From: Pseudoxanthobacter soli DSM 19599
GTDB taxonomy: Bacteria; Pseudomonadota; Alphaproteobacteria; Rhizobiales; Segnochrobactraceae
Reading direction: 5' to 3'
DNA: 64,000 nt
Assembly: GCF_900148505.1 (NCBI RefSeq)
Contig: NZ_FRXO01000001.1
Location: 372,001 to 436,000, forward strand
Of the stretch, positions 28,742-39,762 are shown piece by piece (within the stretch, counting starts at the first letter, position 1; each line of letters opens with the position of its first letter). The position numbers were made by a program, and so were the translations under genes. Under the pieces are notes generated by a model. That model worked only from the letters and a program-made list of their open reading frames with translations, made no database searches and had not been told where the DNA came from.

Positions 28742-28745
<4 letters not shown>
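28080..28745 (-). CDS. eda: KDPG aldolase (2-dehydro-3-deoxy-phosphogluconate aldolase)
   Basis: Eda splits KDPG into pyruvate and glyceraldehyde-3-phosphate, the last step of the Entner-Doudoroff route. The 221-residue trimeric TIM-barrel protein shows [13 protein letters not shown] with the catalytic Glu, and [12 protein letters not shown] with the Schiff-base Lys. The ATG overlaps the edd stop (ATGA), so both ED enzymes are made from coupled frames. A terminator follows. Confidence 0.95.
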
Positions 28746-30571
<1,826 letters not shown>

Positions 30572-30763
30572 GACCAGTCTCCTTCGCAAATGTCCCCGAA
30601 CGATAACGGCCGAAGCCCGGAAGCGTTCGCGGGTGCGGGAAAACCCGCGGGCAGGGCTATCGAGCGCGGTCGCTCTCGGTCCGGAATCGTTCCAGCTTTG
30701 CAATCGCCGGGCCGATTCCCGTCCGCCGGCGCGGGCAGACCGCATCCGGCGGTGGAATGATCG

Positions 30764-31450
30764 TCAGGGGCACCAATAGATGTTCAGCGGCACCCGCTTC
30801 TGGCGCAGAATGGCCCGGATCGGCATCTCTTCGGCGGGACCTTCGGCCTCGGCCTTCTCCAGCACAGCGAGCTTGCCTGCTCCCTCGATGTGCAGCACCA
30901 GCCGGTCGGTGTGCAGAAGCGCCGCAAGGGAGAAGGTGATGCGCGGCTCGCCGGCACCATCGGCCTCCATCGTCACGATCCTGTCGGGCGAGCCGAGGTC
31001 GAGCGCATGAGCGAGTTCGTTGCCGCCCGGGAAGAACGAGGCGGTGTGGCCGTCGTCGCCCATGCCGAGCACGACAGTTGCGAACGGAAATGGCAGCGCT
31101 GCCACTGTTGCTTCCAGCGCAGCCCGGCCGGCTTCCGGGGTGTCCGCGCCGTTATAGAGCGGCACGAAGCGCGCGGCGGCGGCAGCGTTGCGGATCAGCG
31201 CACGGCGGACCAGGGCGGCGTTGGAGCGCGGCGAGGTTTCAGGCACCCAGCGCTCGTCGACGAGCGTGACCGTCACCCGCGACCAGTCGAGGTCCTGGTG
31301 CGACAGCGCACCGAAAAAGCGCTCGGGCGTGCGGCCGCCGGAAACGGCGAGGCCGGCTACGCCGCGTTCGGCAATCGCGGCGCGCAGGGCCGCCGCCGTG
31401 TCGGCCGCGAGCGTCGCCGCCAGTTCGTCGGAATTCGCCAGACGGTTCAT
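30764..31450 (-). CDS. pgl: 6-phosphogluconolactonase
   Basis: Pgl (DevB type) hydrolyses 6-phosphogluconolactone made by Zwf. The 228-residue form starts at MNRLANSDELAATL behind GGAG; a longer in-frame start at 31480 is less likely. SGGRTPERFFGAL, VDERWVPETSPRSN and LGMGDDGHTASFFPG are the classic motifs of the family. It lies between zwf (133 bp upstream) and edd (192 bp downstream) on the same strand. Confidence 0.94.
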   Translation of the reverse strand: MNRLANSDELAATLAADTAAALRAAIAERGVAGLAVSGGRTPERFFGALSHQDLDWSRVTVTLVDERWVPETSPRSNAALVRRALIRNAAAAARFVPLYNGADTPEAGRAALEATVAALPFPFATVVLGMGDDGHTASFFPGGNELAHALDLGSPDRIVTMEADGAGEPRITFSLAALLHTDRLVLHIEGAGKLAVLEKAEAEGPAEEMPIRAILRQKRVPLNIYWCP

Positions 31451-31583
31451 TGCCTCCGCTCCGTGTGCTGTCGTCCGCATTCCGGTCCATCGTAGCGGAC
31501 GGGCCGTCTCTTTTGAACGGTTCGATCAATAGACCCGGCCGGGGACCGGGTCCATCGGGCTCACCGTCGCGGCTGGTGGGCGC

Positions 31584-33062
31584 CTACTCGTCGTCCTCGT
31601 GCCAGGTGCGGCCATCACGCTCGATGAGAGCCACCGCAGCCGTCGGGCCCCAGGTGCCGGAGGTGTAGCCCTTCGGCGCCTCCTTGTGCGCCTTCCAGGT
31701 CTCCAGGATCGGATCGATCCAGGTCCAGGCGGCCTCCACCTCGTCGCGGCGCATGAACAGCGACTGGTTGCCGCGCACCACGTCCATGATCAGCCGCTCG
31801 TACGCGTCTGGGTTGCGGACGTTGAAAGCCTTGGCGAAGCTCATGTCGAGCGGAATGTATTGCAGCCGCATGCCGCCCGGGCCGGGATCCTTGATCATCA
31901 GCCACAGCCGCACGCCCTCGTCGGGCTGCAAGCGGATGACGAGCCGGTTCGGCGAAATGCGGCCGGCGGTCTCGTCGAACATCGAGTGCGGGATGTCCTT
32001 GAAGGCCACCACGATCTCGGAGACGCGCGCGGCGAGGCGCTTGCCGGTGCGCAGATAGAACGGCACGCCCGCCCAACGCCAGTTGCCGATCTCGGCCTTG
32101 ATGGCGACGAAGGTCTCGGTGTTGCTCGTCGAAGATCCGAGGTCTTCGAGATAACCGCCGACCGCACCGCCAGCCGATGCGCCGGCCCGATACTGGCCGC
32201 GCACGGTGAGGTGGTCGGCGTTGCTTTCGTCGATCGGCTTCAGCGAGGTCAGCACCTTCAGCTTCTCGTCGCGCACGGCGTCGGCCGCGAGCGACCGCGG
32301 CGGCTCCATCGCCACCTGGCAGAGCAGCTGCAGCATATGGTTCTGTACCATGTCGCGCAGCGCGCCGGCGGTATCGTAGTAGCCGGCCCGGCTTTCGACG
32401 CCGAGGGTCTCCGCCACCGTGATCTGCACGTGGTCGATATGGGCGGAATTCCACAAGGGCTCGAACAGCGCGTTGGCGAAGCGCAGCGCCATCAGGTTCT
32501 GCACCGTCTCCTTGCCGAGATAATGATCGATGCGATAGACGCGATCTTCCGGGAAGACGGCGCCGATAGCCGCGTTGACCCGCCTGGCCGAATCCAGGTC
32601 CTTGCCGATCGGCTTCTCGATCACCACGCGGCCATTACCCGCCGCCAGCCCGCACTTGCCGAGATTGGTGCAGATCGGGCCGAAGAAGTCGGGCGAGGTA
32701 GCGAGATAGAACAGACGGATGCGCTCGGGATCGAGACCGACATGCGCGACGAGATCCGACCAGCCCCGCTCCGCTGCCGCATCGACGGCGACATAGGACA
32801 GGCGCGACAGGAAGCGGGCGAGGGCCTCTTCCTCGATGTCGCCCGGGTCGACGTGGGCGAGCACCGACTTGCGGGCGTCGGCGACGAAGTCTTCGTTCGA
32901 CAGCGGCCGGCGCGAGGTGCCGATCACGCGCGCATCCGCGGGGATCTGCCCGGCCTGGTCGCGGTGATAAAGCGCCGGAATCAGCTTGCGCTGGGAGAGA
33001 TCCCCGGTGGCACCGAACACGATGATGTCGAAGGGATCGACCTCAACGATACGCGAAACCAT
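31584..33062 (-). CDS. zwf: Glucose-6-phosphate 1-dehydrogenase
   Basis: Zwf oxidises glucose-6-phosphate with NAD(P)+ and feeds the ED and pentose phosphate routes. The start MVSRIVEVDPFDIIVFGATG at 33062 follows AAGGAG at 8 nt and gives 492 residues. FGATGDLSQRKLIPALY is the dinucleotide loop and RIDHYLGKETVQNLM holds the catalytic His and substrate Lys. It leads the four-gene operon zwf-pgl-edd-eda, so glucose is degraded through ED here; its promoter must lie in the 33.1-33.5 kb gap. Confidence 0.96.
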   Translation of the reverse strand: MVSRIVEVDPFDIIVFGATGDLSQRKLIPALYHRDQAGQIPADARVIGTSRRPLSNEDFVADARKSVLAHVDPGDIEEEALARFLSRLSYVAVDAAAERGWSDLVAHVGLDPERIRLFYLATSPDFFGPICTNLGKCGLAAGNGRVVIEKPIGKDLDSARRVNAAIGAVFPEDRVYRIDHYLGKETVQNLMALRFANALFEPLWNSAHIDHVQITVAETLGVESRAGYYDTAGALRDMVQNHMLQLLCQVAMEPPRSLAADAVRDEKLKVLTSLKPIDESNADHLTVRGQYRAGASAGGAVGGYLEDLGSSTSNTETFVAIKAEIGNWRWAGVPFYLRTGKRLAARVSEIVVAFKDIPHSMFDETAGRISPNRLVIRLQPDEGVRLWLMIKDPGPGGMRLQYIPLDMSFAKAFNVRNPDAYERLIMDVVRGNQSLFMRRDEVEAAWTWIDPILETWKAHKEAPKGYTSGTWGPTAAVALIERDGRTWHEDDE

Positions 33063-33586
33063 GCAGCGGCTCCTTGATAGGGGGCGGAAACCCGGCATCG
33101 CGCCGATCGCGGCGCGCAGCGGGACTTGGAAGGCGTGTCGCCCGAACCGGACCTGTTGAGGCGACGATCCGGCTCGGTTGAATCGGTCGCGGCGAGGGGA
33201 GCGAGGGCGGTGTTCGTTCGCTGCCCTGCCGTCGTGCTTGCCATCGGGAGGGACCCCGGCGCAAGCCGTTTCAAGTTGCGGGCAGTTTCAAGGCCTGAGA
33301 AGGGTCTGGCACGATGGCAGGTGAGGCGCCCGAGCCGGGGAGGCGGCTCGGTCATCCGGTGCGAAAGCTTAGGGCAACATCTGCAAATCGTCGATGACCA
33401 TTTCCATCCATCGCCGATGGTCGCGCAGGACTGCCGGCGGATGGACCGTTGGCTCCAGACACAATCGGCCGCTGCATCGCGCGGGGTGGCGTTCGGCCGG
33501 GATTCCGGTCATCTATGGCGCGTCGCCGGGAAGCCGGAGAAGGTTTGGCACTGCCCGGGATGCCGCATTCATCTTGGAGATGTTTC
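33063..33586. other. divergent gap between zwf and the sugar dehydrogenase gene
   Basis: The 524-bp gap separates two divergent carbohydrate genes and must hold both promoters. I see no clear -35/-10 pair, operator or small gene. Confidence 0.4.
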
Positions 33587-34801
33587 GTGAAGGCCTTGAT
33601 AGCCATCGGCACCGCCGCCTTCGTCGCGCTGGGGGCGCCTGCAACTCCTTTGAGGGCCGCCGAGCAGCCGGCCGACACCGCCGATCCGATCCCGGAGGCG
33701 GAAGAGGGCGATTTCAATCTCGTCACCGTGGCGGCGCCGCTCGCCAACCCCTGGTCCGTCGCGTTTCTTCCCGACGGACGTCCCATCGTCACTGAACGGC
33801 CCGGGCGGTTGAACATCGTCGAGGGCGTCGGCGGCAAGATCACCCCGGTTTCGGGCGTGCCGGAGGTGTTCGTCGCCGGCCACGGCGGCCTGCTCGACGT
33901 TCATCTCGACCCGCAGTTCGAGAAGAACAAGACGCTCTATCTGTCTTACACCTGGGGGCACCGCGCCGCTTCGACGCTGCGCGTCGCGCGCGCCAAGCTC
34001 GACGGCGACAAGCTCACCAACGTCGAGGTGATCTACGAGTCCTGGCCGCCGTTGCCCGGTATCGAAAATTTCGGCGGGCGGATCACGATCGACAAGGACA
34101 ACTATCTTTTCCTGAGCGTCGGCGACCGTTTCGACCTTTCGAAGCCGCAGGATCTCGGCTCGTCCTGGGGCAAGATCATCCGCATCAAGACCGACGGCGC
34201 CATTCCGACCGACAACCCGTTCGTCGGCGTGCCCGGCGCGCGCAAGGAGATCTGGGCCTACGGCGTGCGCAACCCGCAGGGCCTGACCTTCGATCCCGAC
34301 ACCGGCAAGCTCTGGGAGATCGAGCACGGTCCGCAGGGCGGTGACGAGCTGAACATCATCGAGCCCGGCCGGAACTATGGGTGGCCGGTCATCACCTACG
34401 GCATCGGCTACGACAACAAGCCGATCGGCATCGGCACCGAGGCCAAGGGCATGGAGCAGCCGATCTACTACTGGAAGCCCTCGATCGCCACCTCCGGGCT
34501 TGCGATCTACAAGACCGGCCCCTTCCCGCAGTGGAAGAACACCATCTGGGTTGGCGGTCTGGCGAGCGAGATTCTCGACCAGCTCAAGATGAACGGGGAG
34601 CGCGTCGCGCAGGAGCACCGCTTCCTGGAAGGCGAGATCGGCCGGATCCGGGACGTTCGCGTCGGCCCCGAGGGGTTCCTCTACCTCACCACCGATCTGG
34701 AGGACGGCGGCCTGTATCGCATTGAGCCCAAAGCGAACCCGGGTGAGCAGTCTTCCGAGAACGACACGCCCGCGACGAACGCGGCCGCGCCCGCGAAGTA
34801 G
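33587..34801 (+). CDS. PQQ-dependent sugar dehydrogenase (soluble aldose dehydrogenase type), exported
   Basis: The GTG start at 33587 has GGAG 7 nt upstream and opens a signal peptide (VKALIAIGTAAFVALGAPATPLRAAE), so the 404-residue protein is periplasmic. The six-bladed GSDH propeller motifs are present: NPWSVAFLPDG, GHGGLLDVHLDP (catalytic His region), WAYGVRNPQGL, and EHGPQGGDELN. Relatives (YliI/Asd) oxidise aldose sugars with PQQ and pass electrons to the respiratory chain. PQQ synthesis genes are not in the window. It is divergent from zwf, pairing external and internal sugar oxidation. The Ala/Thr-rich tail is probably disordered. Confidence 0.9.
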   Translation: MKALIAIGTAAFVALGAPATPLRAAEQPADTADPIPEAEEGDFNLVTVAAPLANPWSVAFLPDGRPIVTERPGRLNIVEGVGGKITPVSGVPEVFVAGHGGLLDVHLDPQFEKNKTLYLSYTWGHRAASTLRVARAKLDGDKLTNVEVIYESWPPLPGIENFGGRITIDKDNYLFLSVGDRFDLSKPQDLGSSWGKIIRIKTDGAIPTDNPFVGVPGARKEIWAYGVRNPQGLTFDPDTGKLWEIEHGPQGGDELNIIEPGRNYGWPVITYGIGYDNKPIGIGTEAKGMEQPIYYWKPSIATSGLAIYKTGPFPQWKNTIWVGGLASEILDQLKMNGERVAQEHRFLEGEIGRIRDVRVGPEGFLYLTTDLEDGGLYRIEPKANPGEQSSENDTPATNAAAPAK

Positions 34802-34834
34802 CGGCTCATTGGATGGAACCGGCTGGCTGGCGGG

Positions 34835-36007
34835 TCACTCCGCCCGCCAGCGCACCACCACCAGCATGGCGTAGGCCGCACAGAAGGCAGCCGCCACGAA
34901 GAACATCGCCGACGGGCCGGCGACGTCGATCGCCCGGCCCATGGATGCCGGCCCGACCAGCATGCCCGTGGCGTACATCATGATGAACCCGGCATTCGCC
35001 GTGCCGAGGTCTGCTCCTGAGAATCGCACCGCAAGCGCGGCGAGACCCACGGTGTAGAGTCCCGATATCAGCAGTCCGAACACGAACATCGCCGCGGCCA
35101 TCATGGGCAGGGTCGGCGGCAGCGCGGGAACCGCGAGCGACCACAGCGCCGACGACAGCGCGATGCCGAGGATGAGCTTCTTCTTCTCGACGCGGTCGGC
35201 GAGCAGCCCGATCGGAACCTGAGACAGCCCGAACCCGATCCCGAGCGCGGAGATCACGATTGCCATCGCTGTGACGTCGAGGCCCTCGCGCGTGCCGAAC
35301 ACCGGCAGCAGCGCAATCGTGCCGGCGTCGACCGCTCCGAATGCGAACGCCGCCAGCGTCATCGCCGGCGCGATGGCGAGGATGCGCAGGATCGACCCAC
35401 GGCTCTCCGGTTCGATGACAGGCTGGTGATGCCTCGCCATCCCGATTGGCACGATCGTGGCGATCATCACCGCCGCTCCGAGCCAGAACGGCGCCATGCC
35501 CTCCGATCCCACGACGGCCAGGATCGCGGGGCCGACGGCGAAGCCGGTCGACAGTGCCGTTCCGTATAGCCCGAGCGCGAGCCCGCGCCGCTCCGGGGGC
35601 GCGGCGCTGCTGATCCAGAACTCCGACAGGCAGAAGATCACCGTCAGCGACCCGTGGAAGCCGATTCGCAGCAGGAACCAGACCGCCAGACTCTGGACGG
35701 GAAAGAACAGCAGCAGGCTGCACGCCGCGACGACGATACCCGCCGCCATGGTGCGGAACGTGCCGAATCGGCGCGCGAGCGGCACGGCGAACGGGGTCGC
35801 GCAGATGGCAGCCACACCCGCCATCGCGGAATTCAGGCCGATCAGACTTGCGGAGACGCCGCGCCGTTCCAGCACGATGGCGAGCAGCGGCACGACGAGC
35901 GACAGCCCGATGCCGAACACGAACGAAGCGCTGACGGGCGCCAGCAGGGCAATGGTGAAAAGCCCCGGCGGACGCTGGACGCGCCGGGCGAGATCGGGCG
36001 AAACCAT
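34835..36007 (-). CDS. MFS transporter
   Basis: This 390-residue inner-membrane protein has 12 predicted hydrophobic helices with the conserved Gly/Arg-rich loop between helices 2 and 3 (PLARRFGTFRTM) and the mirrored loop ADRVEKKKLILG in the second half. It looks like a YcaD/arabinose-efflux (MFS_1) type. AAGAAG precedes the ATG at 36007. The substrate is unknown. It converges with the sugar dehydrogenase (33 bp apart) and diverges from the cyclase gene. Confidence 0.9.
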   Translation of the reverse strand: MVSPDLARRVQRPPGLFTIALLAPVSASFVFGIGLSLVVPLLAIVLERRGVSASLIGLNSAMAGVAAICATPFAVPLARRFGTFRTMAAGIVVAACSLLLFFPVQSLAVWFLLRIGFHGSLTVIFCLSEFWISSAAPPERRGLALGLYGTALSTGFAVGPAILAVVGSEGMAPFWLGAAVMIATIVPIGMARHHQPVIEPESRGSILRILAIAPAMTLAAFAFGAVDAGTIALLPVFGTREGLDVTAMAIVISALGIGFGLSQVPIGLLADRVEKKKLILGIALSSALWSLAVPALPPTLPMMAAAMFVFGLLISGLYTVGLAALAVRFSGADLGTANAGFIMMYATGMLVGPASMGRAIDVAGPSAMFFVAAAFCAAYAMLVVVRWRAE

Positions 36008-36325
36008 GGTTCTTCTTATGCTCCGCGCGGCCAAGAGGCCGCCGGAGTCCTTTTGCTAGATCCGCGCGCCGCGGCGTCGCCGATGCGTCCTCAAGGAACG
36101 CGCAGCGAACTGCATCATGCGCCTGCGAACGACGTGGACTGCTCTATAGCCCGCCTTCATGACGGAGCGATAGTGGCAGACGGAACATGGCGGGAGTGGC
36201 CGATCCCGAGTGTCCGGGTTATGAAACGGAGAATAGCCGGCTGCGTCGGACATCATCTGGCCGGCATTGCCGGAAAGGCTGATGCCATCGGCCCACGCAG
36301 CCGTCCGAAATCCGAGGCCGCCGAT
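36008..36325. other. gap between MFS gene and PAS-cyclase gene
   Basis: The gap is 318 bp. An in-frame ATG at 36221 could extend the cyclase N-terminus by 35 residues, but the added sequence has no family resemblance. Otherwise nothing recognised. Confidence 0.35.
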
Positions 36326-37705
36326 ATGACGAACGCGAGCGCAGGCACCGCCGGCGACACAGTCGAGAGCGAGATGGCGGACAGCAGCGCGGGCCCGCTT
36401 CATCCCGTCGCTGGCCAGGTACAGCCCGGGCGTCCGGCGGCGCGCGACGAACTTATCTACGAGAAGATTCTGGCCAACATGCGCGACGGGGTCGTCTCCA
36501 TCGACCTGTCCGGGCGGATTTTGACCTTCAACGAGGCTGCGGGGCGAATGCTGGGCCTCGTGCCCGCGGAGACGATCGGGCAGTTCTTCGCCGAGGTCTT
36601 TCTTCTGGAAGAGCGCTTCGAGGCGTTCAACGAGGTCGTGCTGAAGGCGATCTACGAGGACGAGGCGACCCATTCCCACGACCTGACGATCAGCAACGAC
36701 GACCGCCGGGTCGACCTTCACGTCAGCTCGACCTTCCTGCTCGAGGATGTCGGCGGTACCGTGGAACGCCACGGCGTCATCGTCGTGATGAGCGACATCA
36801 CCGAGGAGCGCAAGCGCCGCAAGCTCAAGCGGTTGTTCGGCGAATATCTCGACCCGCGGATCGTCGAGCAGATCGTCGCGCGCGGTGGCGGCGGCGACGA
36901 GCGCGGCCGGCGTGGAACCATGACGGTGACCTTCACCGACCTGCGGGATTTCACCGGCTGGAGCGAGCGGTTGGAGCCGGACGTCCTCGTGGCGATGCTC
37001 AACCGCTATTTCAGCGCGATGACGCGCTCCATCGGCAGCAAGGGCGGCATCACCGACAAATTCATCGGCGATGCGGTGATGGCCTGCTGGGGAGCGCCCT
37101 TCACCGACCCCGACACCCAGGCCCGCGACGCCTGCGAGACGGCGCTCGACCAACTCGCCCGCCTGCCGGAGCTTCGCGCGGCCGTCGCCGCCGACGGCGT
37201 TCCGGGCGCGGAAAAGATCGCGATCGCCGTCGGGATCGGAACGGGAGAGGTCATTTCCGGCGACGTGGGCACGGAGCAGAGCCGGAATTTCACGGTGATC
37301 GGCAATGCCGTCAACGTGGCCGCCCGCCTCCAGGACATCGTCAAGCTCTACGGCCATCCGATCCTCGTGTCCGGCGAGACGCGAAGCCGCGCCGGCGAGG
37401 GCCTTCTGTTTCGGGAGGTCGACCGCATCGTGCTGCGCGGGCGCAGCAGGCCGGAACCCGTCCATGCGCTGATCGGCTTCTCCGCGACGGTCTCCGACGG
37501 GGAAAAGCGCGCGGCAGAGTTCTACGAAACCGCGCTCGGGCTCTATCGGGGGCGGGATTTCGCGGGTGCCGTCGCCGCCTGCTCGTCGGTCCTCGCCCTC
37601 AATCCCGCCGATCAGGCGGCCGGACTGCTGATTCGGCGATCGCGCATATATGAGGCCGCCCCGCCGCCGGAGGACTGGAACGGAGTCTGGGACGGGCCGA
37701 GATAA
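36326..37705 (+). CDS. PAS domain - class III adenylate/guanylate cyclase
   Basis: The soluble 459-residue protein has a PAS domain (about 41-160: ILANMRDGVVSIDLSGRIL, VMSDITEERKRRK) and a class III cyclase domain (about 195-375). Both metal-binding Asp segments are present (TFTDLRDFTGWSE and DKFIGDAVMACWGAP), as is the NFTVIGNAVNVAARLQ substrate/transition-state stretch, so it should be active and make cAMP or cGMP. The C-terminus ends PPPEDWNGVWDGPR, the usual tail in alphaproteobacterial cyclases. Its 3' end overlaps that of the convergent SpoIIE phosphatase gene by 94 bp. Confidence 0.93.
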   Translation: MTNASAGTAGDTVESEMADSSAGPLHPVAGQVQPGRPAARDELIYEKILANMRDGVVSIDLSGRILTFNEAAGRMLGLVPAETIGQFFAEVFLLEERFEAFNEVVLKAIYEDEATHSHDLTISNDDRRVDLHVSSTFLLEDVGGTVERHGVIVVMSDITEERKRRKLKRLFGEYLDPRIVEQIVARGGGGDERGRRGTMTVTFTDLRDFTGWSERLEPDVLVAMLNRYFSAMTRSIGSKGGITDKFIGDAVMACWGAPFTDPDTQARDACETALDQLARLPELRAAVAADGVPGAEKIAIAVGIGTGEVISGDVGTEQSRNFTVIGNAVNVAARLQDIVKLYGHPILVSGETRSRAGEGLLFREVDRIVLRGRSRPEPVHALIGFSATVSDGEKRAAEFYETALGLYRGRDFAGAVAACSSVLALNPADQAAGLLIRRSRIYEAAPPPEDWNGVWDGPR

Positions 37706-39759
37706 CGCAGGGCCACGCAGGTGATGTCGTCCGCCTGGGTGGCGCCGCGTTCGAACTCGCGCACCGCGCGGAACACATCGTCCGTGATCGCGGTCGTCCC
37801 CTGGCCGTCGCCGATGTCCTGCACCAGGTCGGCGAGGCGCTGGTCGCCGAACGCGACTTCGTCGATATCGAACGCCTCCGTCACACCGTCGGTATAGAGC
37901 AGCAGCAGATCGCCCTCGCCGAGAATCAGGCTCGCGTCCGCATAGTGCTGTCCGCCCATGACCGCGACCGCCATGCCGCCGGTGCGCGGAACGATCCTCA
38001 CGGGCTGCCCGGGTGACTTCACCAGCGGCGGATTGTGGCCTGCATTGACGTAGTCGAGGCGCCCGGTCTGAAGATCAAGTACGCCGAAGAACAGCGTGAC
38101 GAACATCATCTGATCGTTCTCGGTGGCGATGACGTCGTTCAGAAGCTCCACGCAGTCCGACGGTCGTTCGGAAAACAGCGTGGTGGCCTTCAGGAGGGTG
38201 CGCGTGATGGCCATGAACATGGCCGCCGGCACGCCCTTGCCGGAAACGTCCGCCACCACGACGCCCAGCTTGCCGTGACCGAACAGGAAGAAATCGTAGA
38301 AGTCGCCGCCGATTTCCTTCGCCGGCGTCATGCGGCCATGGATGTCGACATTCTCGCAGGCGGGCAGTTCCTTCGGCAGGATGGAAAGCTGGAGTTCGCG
38401 CGCGATTTCCAGTTCCTGCTGCAGGCCGGCGAGCTTGGCGCGGGTCGCGATCGACTCCCTCAGCTCCGCCACCAGTTCGCGGAGGCGGTTGTGCTGGTCG
38501 ACGATGCGCGCCGACATGCGCTGCAGCAGCGCGGCGAGAAGGCCGAGCTGGCCGGTCTCGGGATCGGCCTGGAGTTCGTTGCCCTTGCTGCCGCCGACGA
38601 TGGCCGTCAGATCCTCCATGACCGCTGTCCGGCCGTCGTGTTCGAGCGTTCGGGCGAGGGCCTCGAGCTGGCGCTTGATGAGCCGCTCCTGGCGGCGACG
38701 CTGGCGCTCGGTCTCCATGTTGGTCTGCGCGAGTTCGATCGCGTTCCGGCGGAACACGGAAACGGTGTCGGCGATCGCGCGGATCTCGCCGTCGCCGGTT
38801 TCCTCGATCTCGACACTGGTATTGCCCTGGGACAGCGCCTTCAGGACCGAGATCGCGCTTTCGAGGGGCTGGAAGCTTCGGCGCAGATAGAAGAACAGCC
38901 AGCCGAGCGTGATCAGGAGGAACGCGCCGATGATCATCAGGCCGAGCTGTTCGGCATCGCGAACGTCGCCGAGCGTCTCGGTGGTGTCTCTCAGTGACAC
39001 GAGCGTTCCGGTATAGCCGCCGACGAGGTCCGGGACCGGAACGCTCGTCGCCAGCATCAGCCGCTCATCGGTCGCGAGATCGAGCGTCTTGACCTCGGCG
39101 TGTCGACGGGGGACTTCCGGCTGCGCCGCCGCCCATAGGGTCGGATCCGTGCCGGTGATCATCCGGCCGCGCAGGGTCACGAGGAAGGCTGGCGCCCCGT
39201 AGGCCTGCGCGAAGCGCTGAAGCAGAGGTGCTGCGTCCCGGGCGACCGTCAGGATGGCGATCACCTTGCCGCGCACCGCCAGCGGCACCGCGGAGACGAC
39301 GACATAGCGGTTGGGATTGTCCTGGAGCAGGCCACCGACGTCGGTCTTGCTGCGGGCGACCTTCGCGGCGGCGATGACGTCGAGCAGCGGGCGCTGGTCG
39401 TTGCCCGCCGTGTTCGAGTAGAGGCGGTTGCGATCGAGGTCGACGACCTGAACCATGTCCGCCGCCGAAAGCTCGGCGGATGCCGAAGCGACGGCCTCGA
39501 CGATCCGGCGGCGCAGGTCAGCCGGATCGGCGCTATCCAGCGGGCCGAGGGCTTTCACCAGCGTGTCCGCGGTGCGGTTGAGGTCTTCGACCTCCTGCTG
39601 CAGCAGGACCTGCCACAGCGCCTGCTGGCCCGCGATCGCCACGGCAGCGAAGCGGTTGCTCTCGCTTTCATCGCGCTGCGCGCTCGCGAGCAGCAGCACC
39701 GTGAGGACGATCAGGAACGCGATGGAGAGGAACAGCGTGAGCCGGGTGCGCAGCAGCAT
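37612..39759 (-). CDS. Membrane SpoIIE/PP2C serine phosphatase with extracytoplasmic sensor and HAMP
   Basis: The 715-residue protein has TM1 (about 8-26), an extracytoplasmic sensor domain (about 28-265, Cache-like: ADMVQVVDLDRNRLYSNTAG), TM2 (about 270-290), HAMP (about 291-345), a helical linker and a PP2C/RsbU domain (about 470-690). The phosphatase motifs IGGDFYDFF, VVADVSGKGVPAAMF and DGVTEAFD and the closing QADDITCVALRYL are complete. RsbU-type phosphatases dephosphorylate a STAS antagonist; the STAS gene at 48.5 kb is the likely target. Its last 25 residues lie beyond the PP2C domain and are read through the end of the convergent cyclase gene. Confidence 0.94.
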   Translation of the reverse strand: MLLRTRLTLFLSIAFLIVLTVLLLASAQRDESESNRFAAVAIAGQQALWQVLLQQEVEDLNRTADTLVKALGPLDSADPADLRRRIVEAVASASAELSAADMVQVVDLDRNRLYSNTAGNDQRPLLDVIAAAKVARSKTDVGGLLQDNPNRYVVVSAVPLAVRGKVIAILTVARDAAPLLQRFAQAYGAPAFLVTLRGRMITGTDPTLWAAAQPEVPRRHAEVKTLDLATDERLMLATSVPVPDLVGGYTGTLVSLRDTTETLGDVRDAEQLGLMIIGAFLLITLGWLFFYLRRSFQPLESAISVLKALSQGNTSVEIEETGDGEIRAIADTVSVFRRNAIELAQTNMETERQRRRQERLIKRQLEALARTLEHDGRTAVMEDLTAIVGGSKGNELQADPETGQLGLLAALLQRMSARIVDQHNRLRELVAELRESIATRAKLAGLQQELEIARELQLSILPKELPACENVDIHGRMTPAKEIGGDFYDFFLFGHGKLGVVVADVSGKGVPAAMFMAITRTLLKATTLFSERPSDCVELLNDVIATENDQMMFVTLFFGVLDLQTGRLDYVNAGHNPPLVKSPGQPVRIVPRTGGMAVAVMGGQHYADASLILGEGDLLLLYTDGVTEAFDIDEVAFGDQRLADLVQDIGDGQGTTAITDDVFRAVREFERGATQADDITCVALRYLGPSQTPFQSSGGGAASYMRDRRISSPAA

Positions 39760-39762
39760 GCG

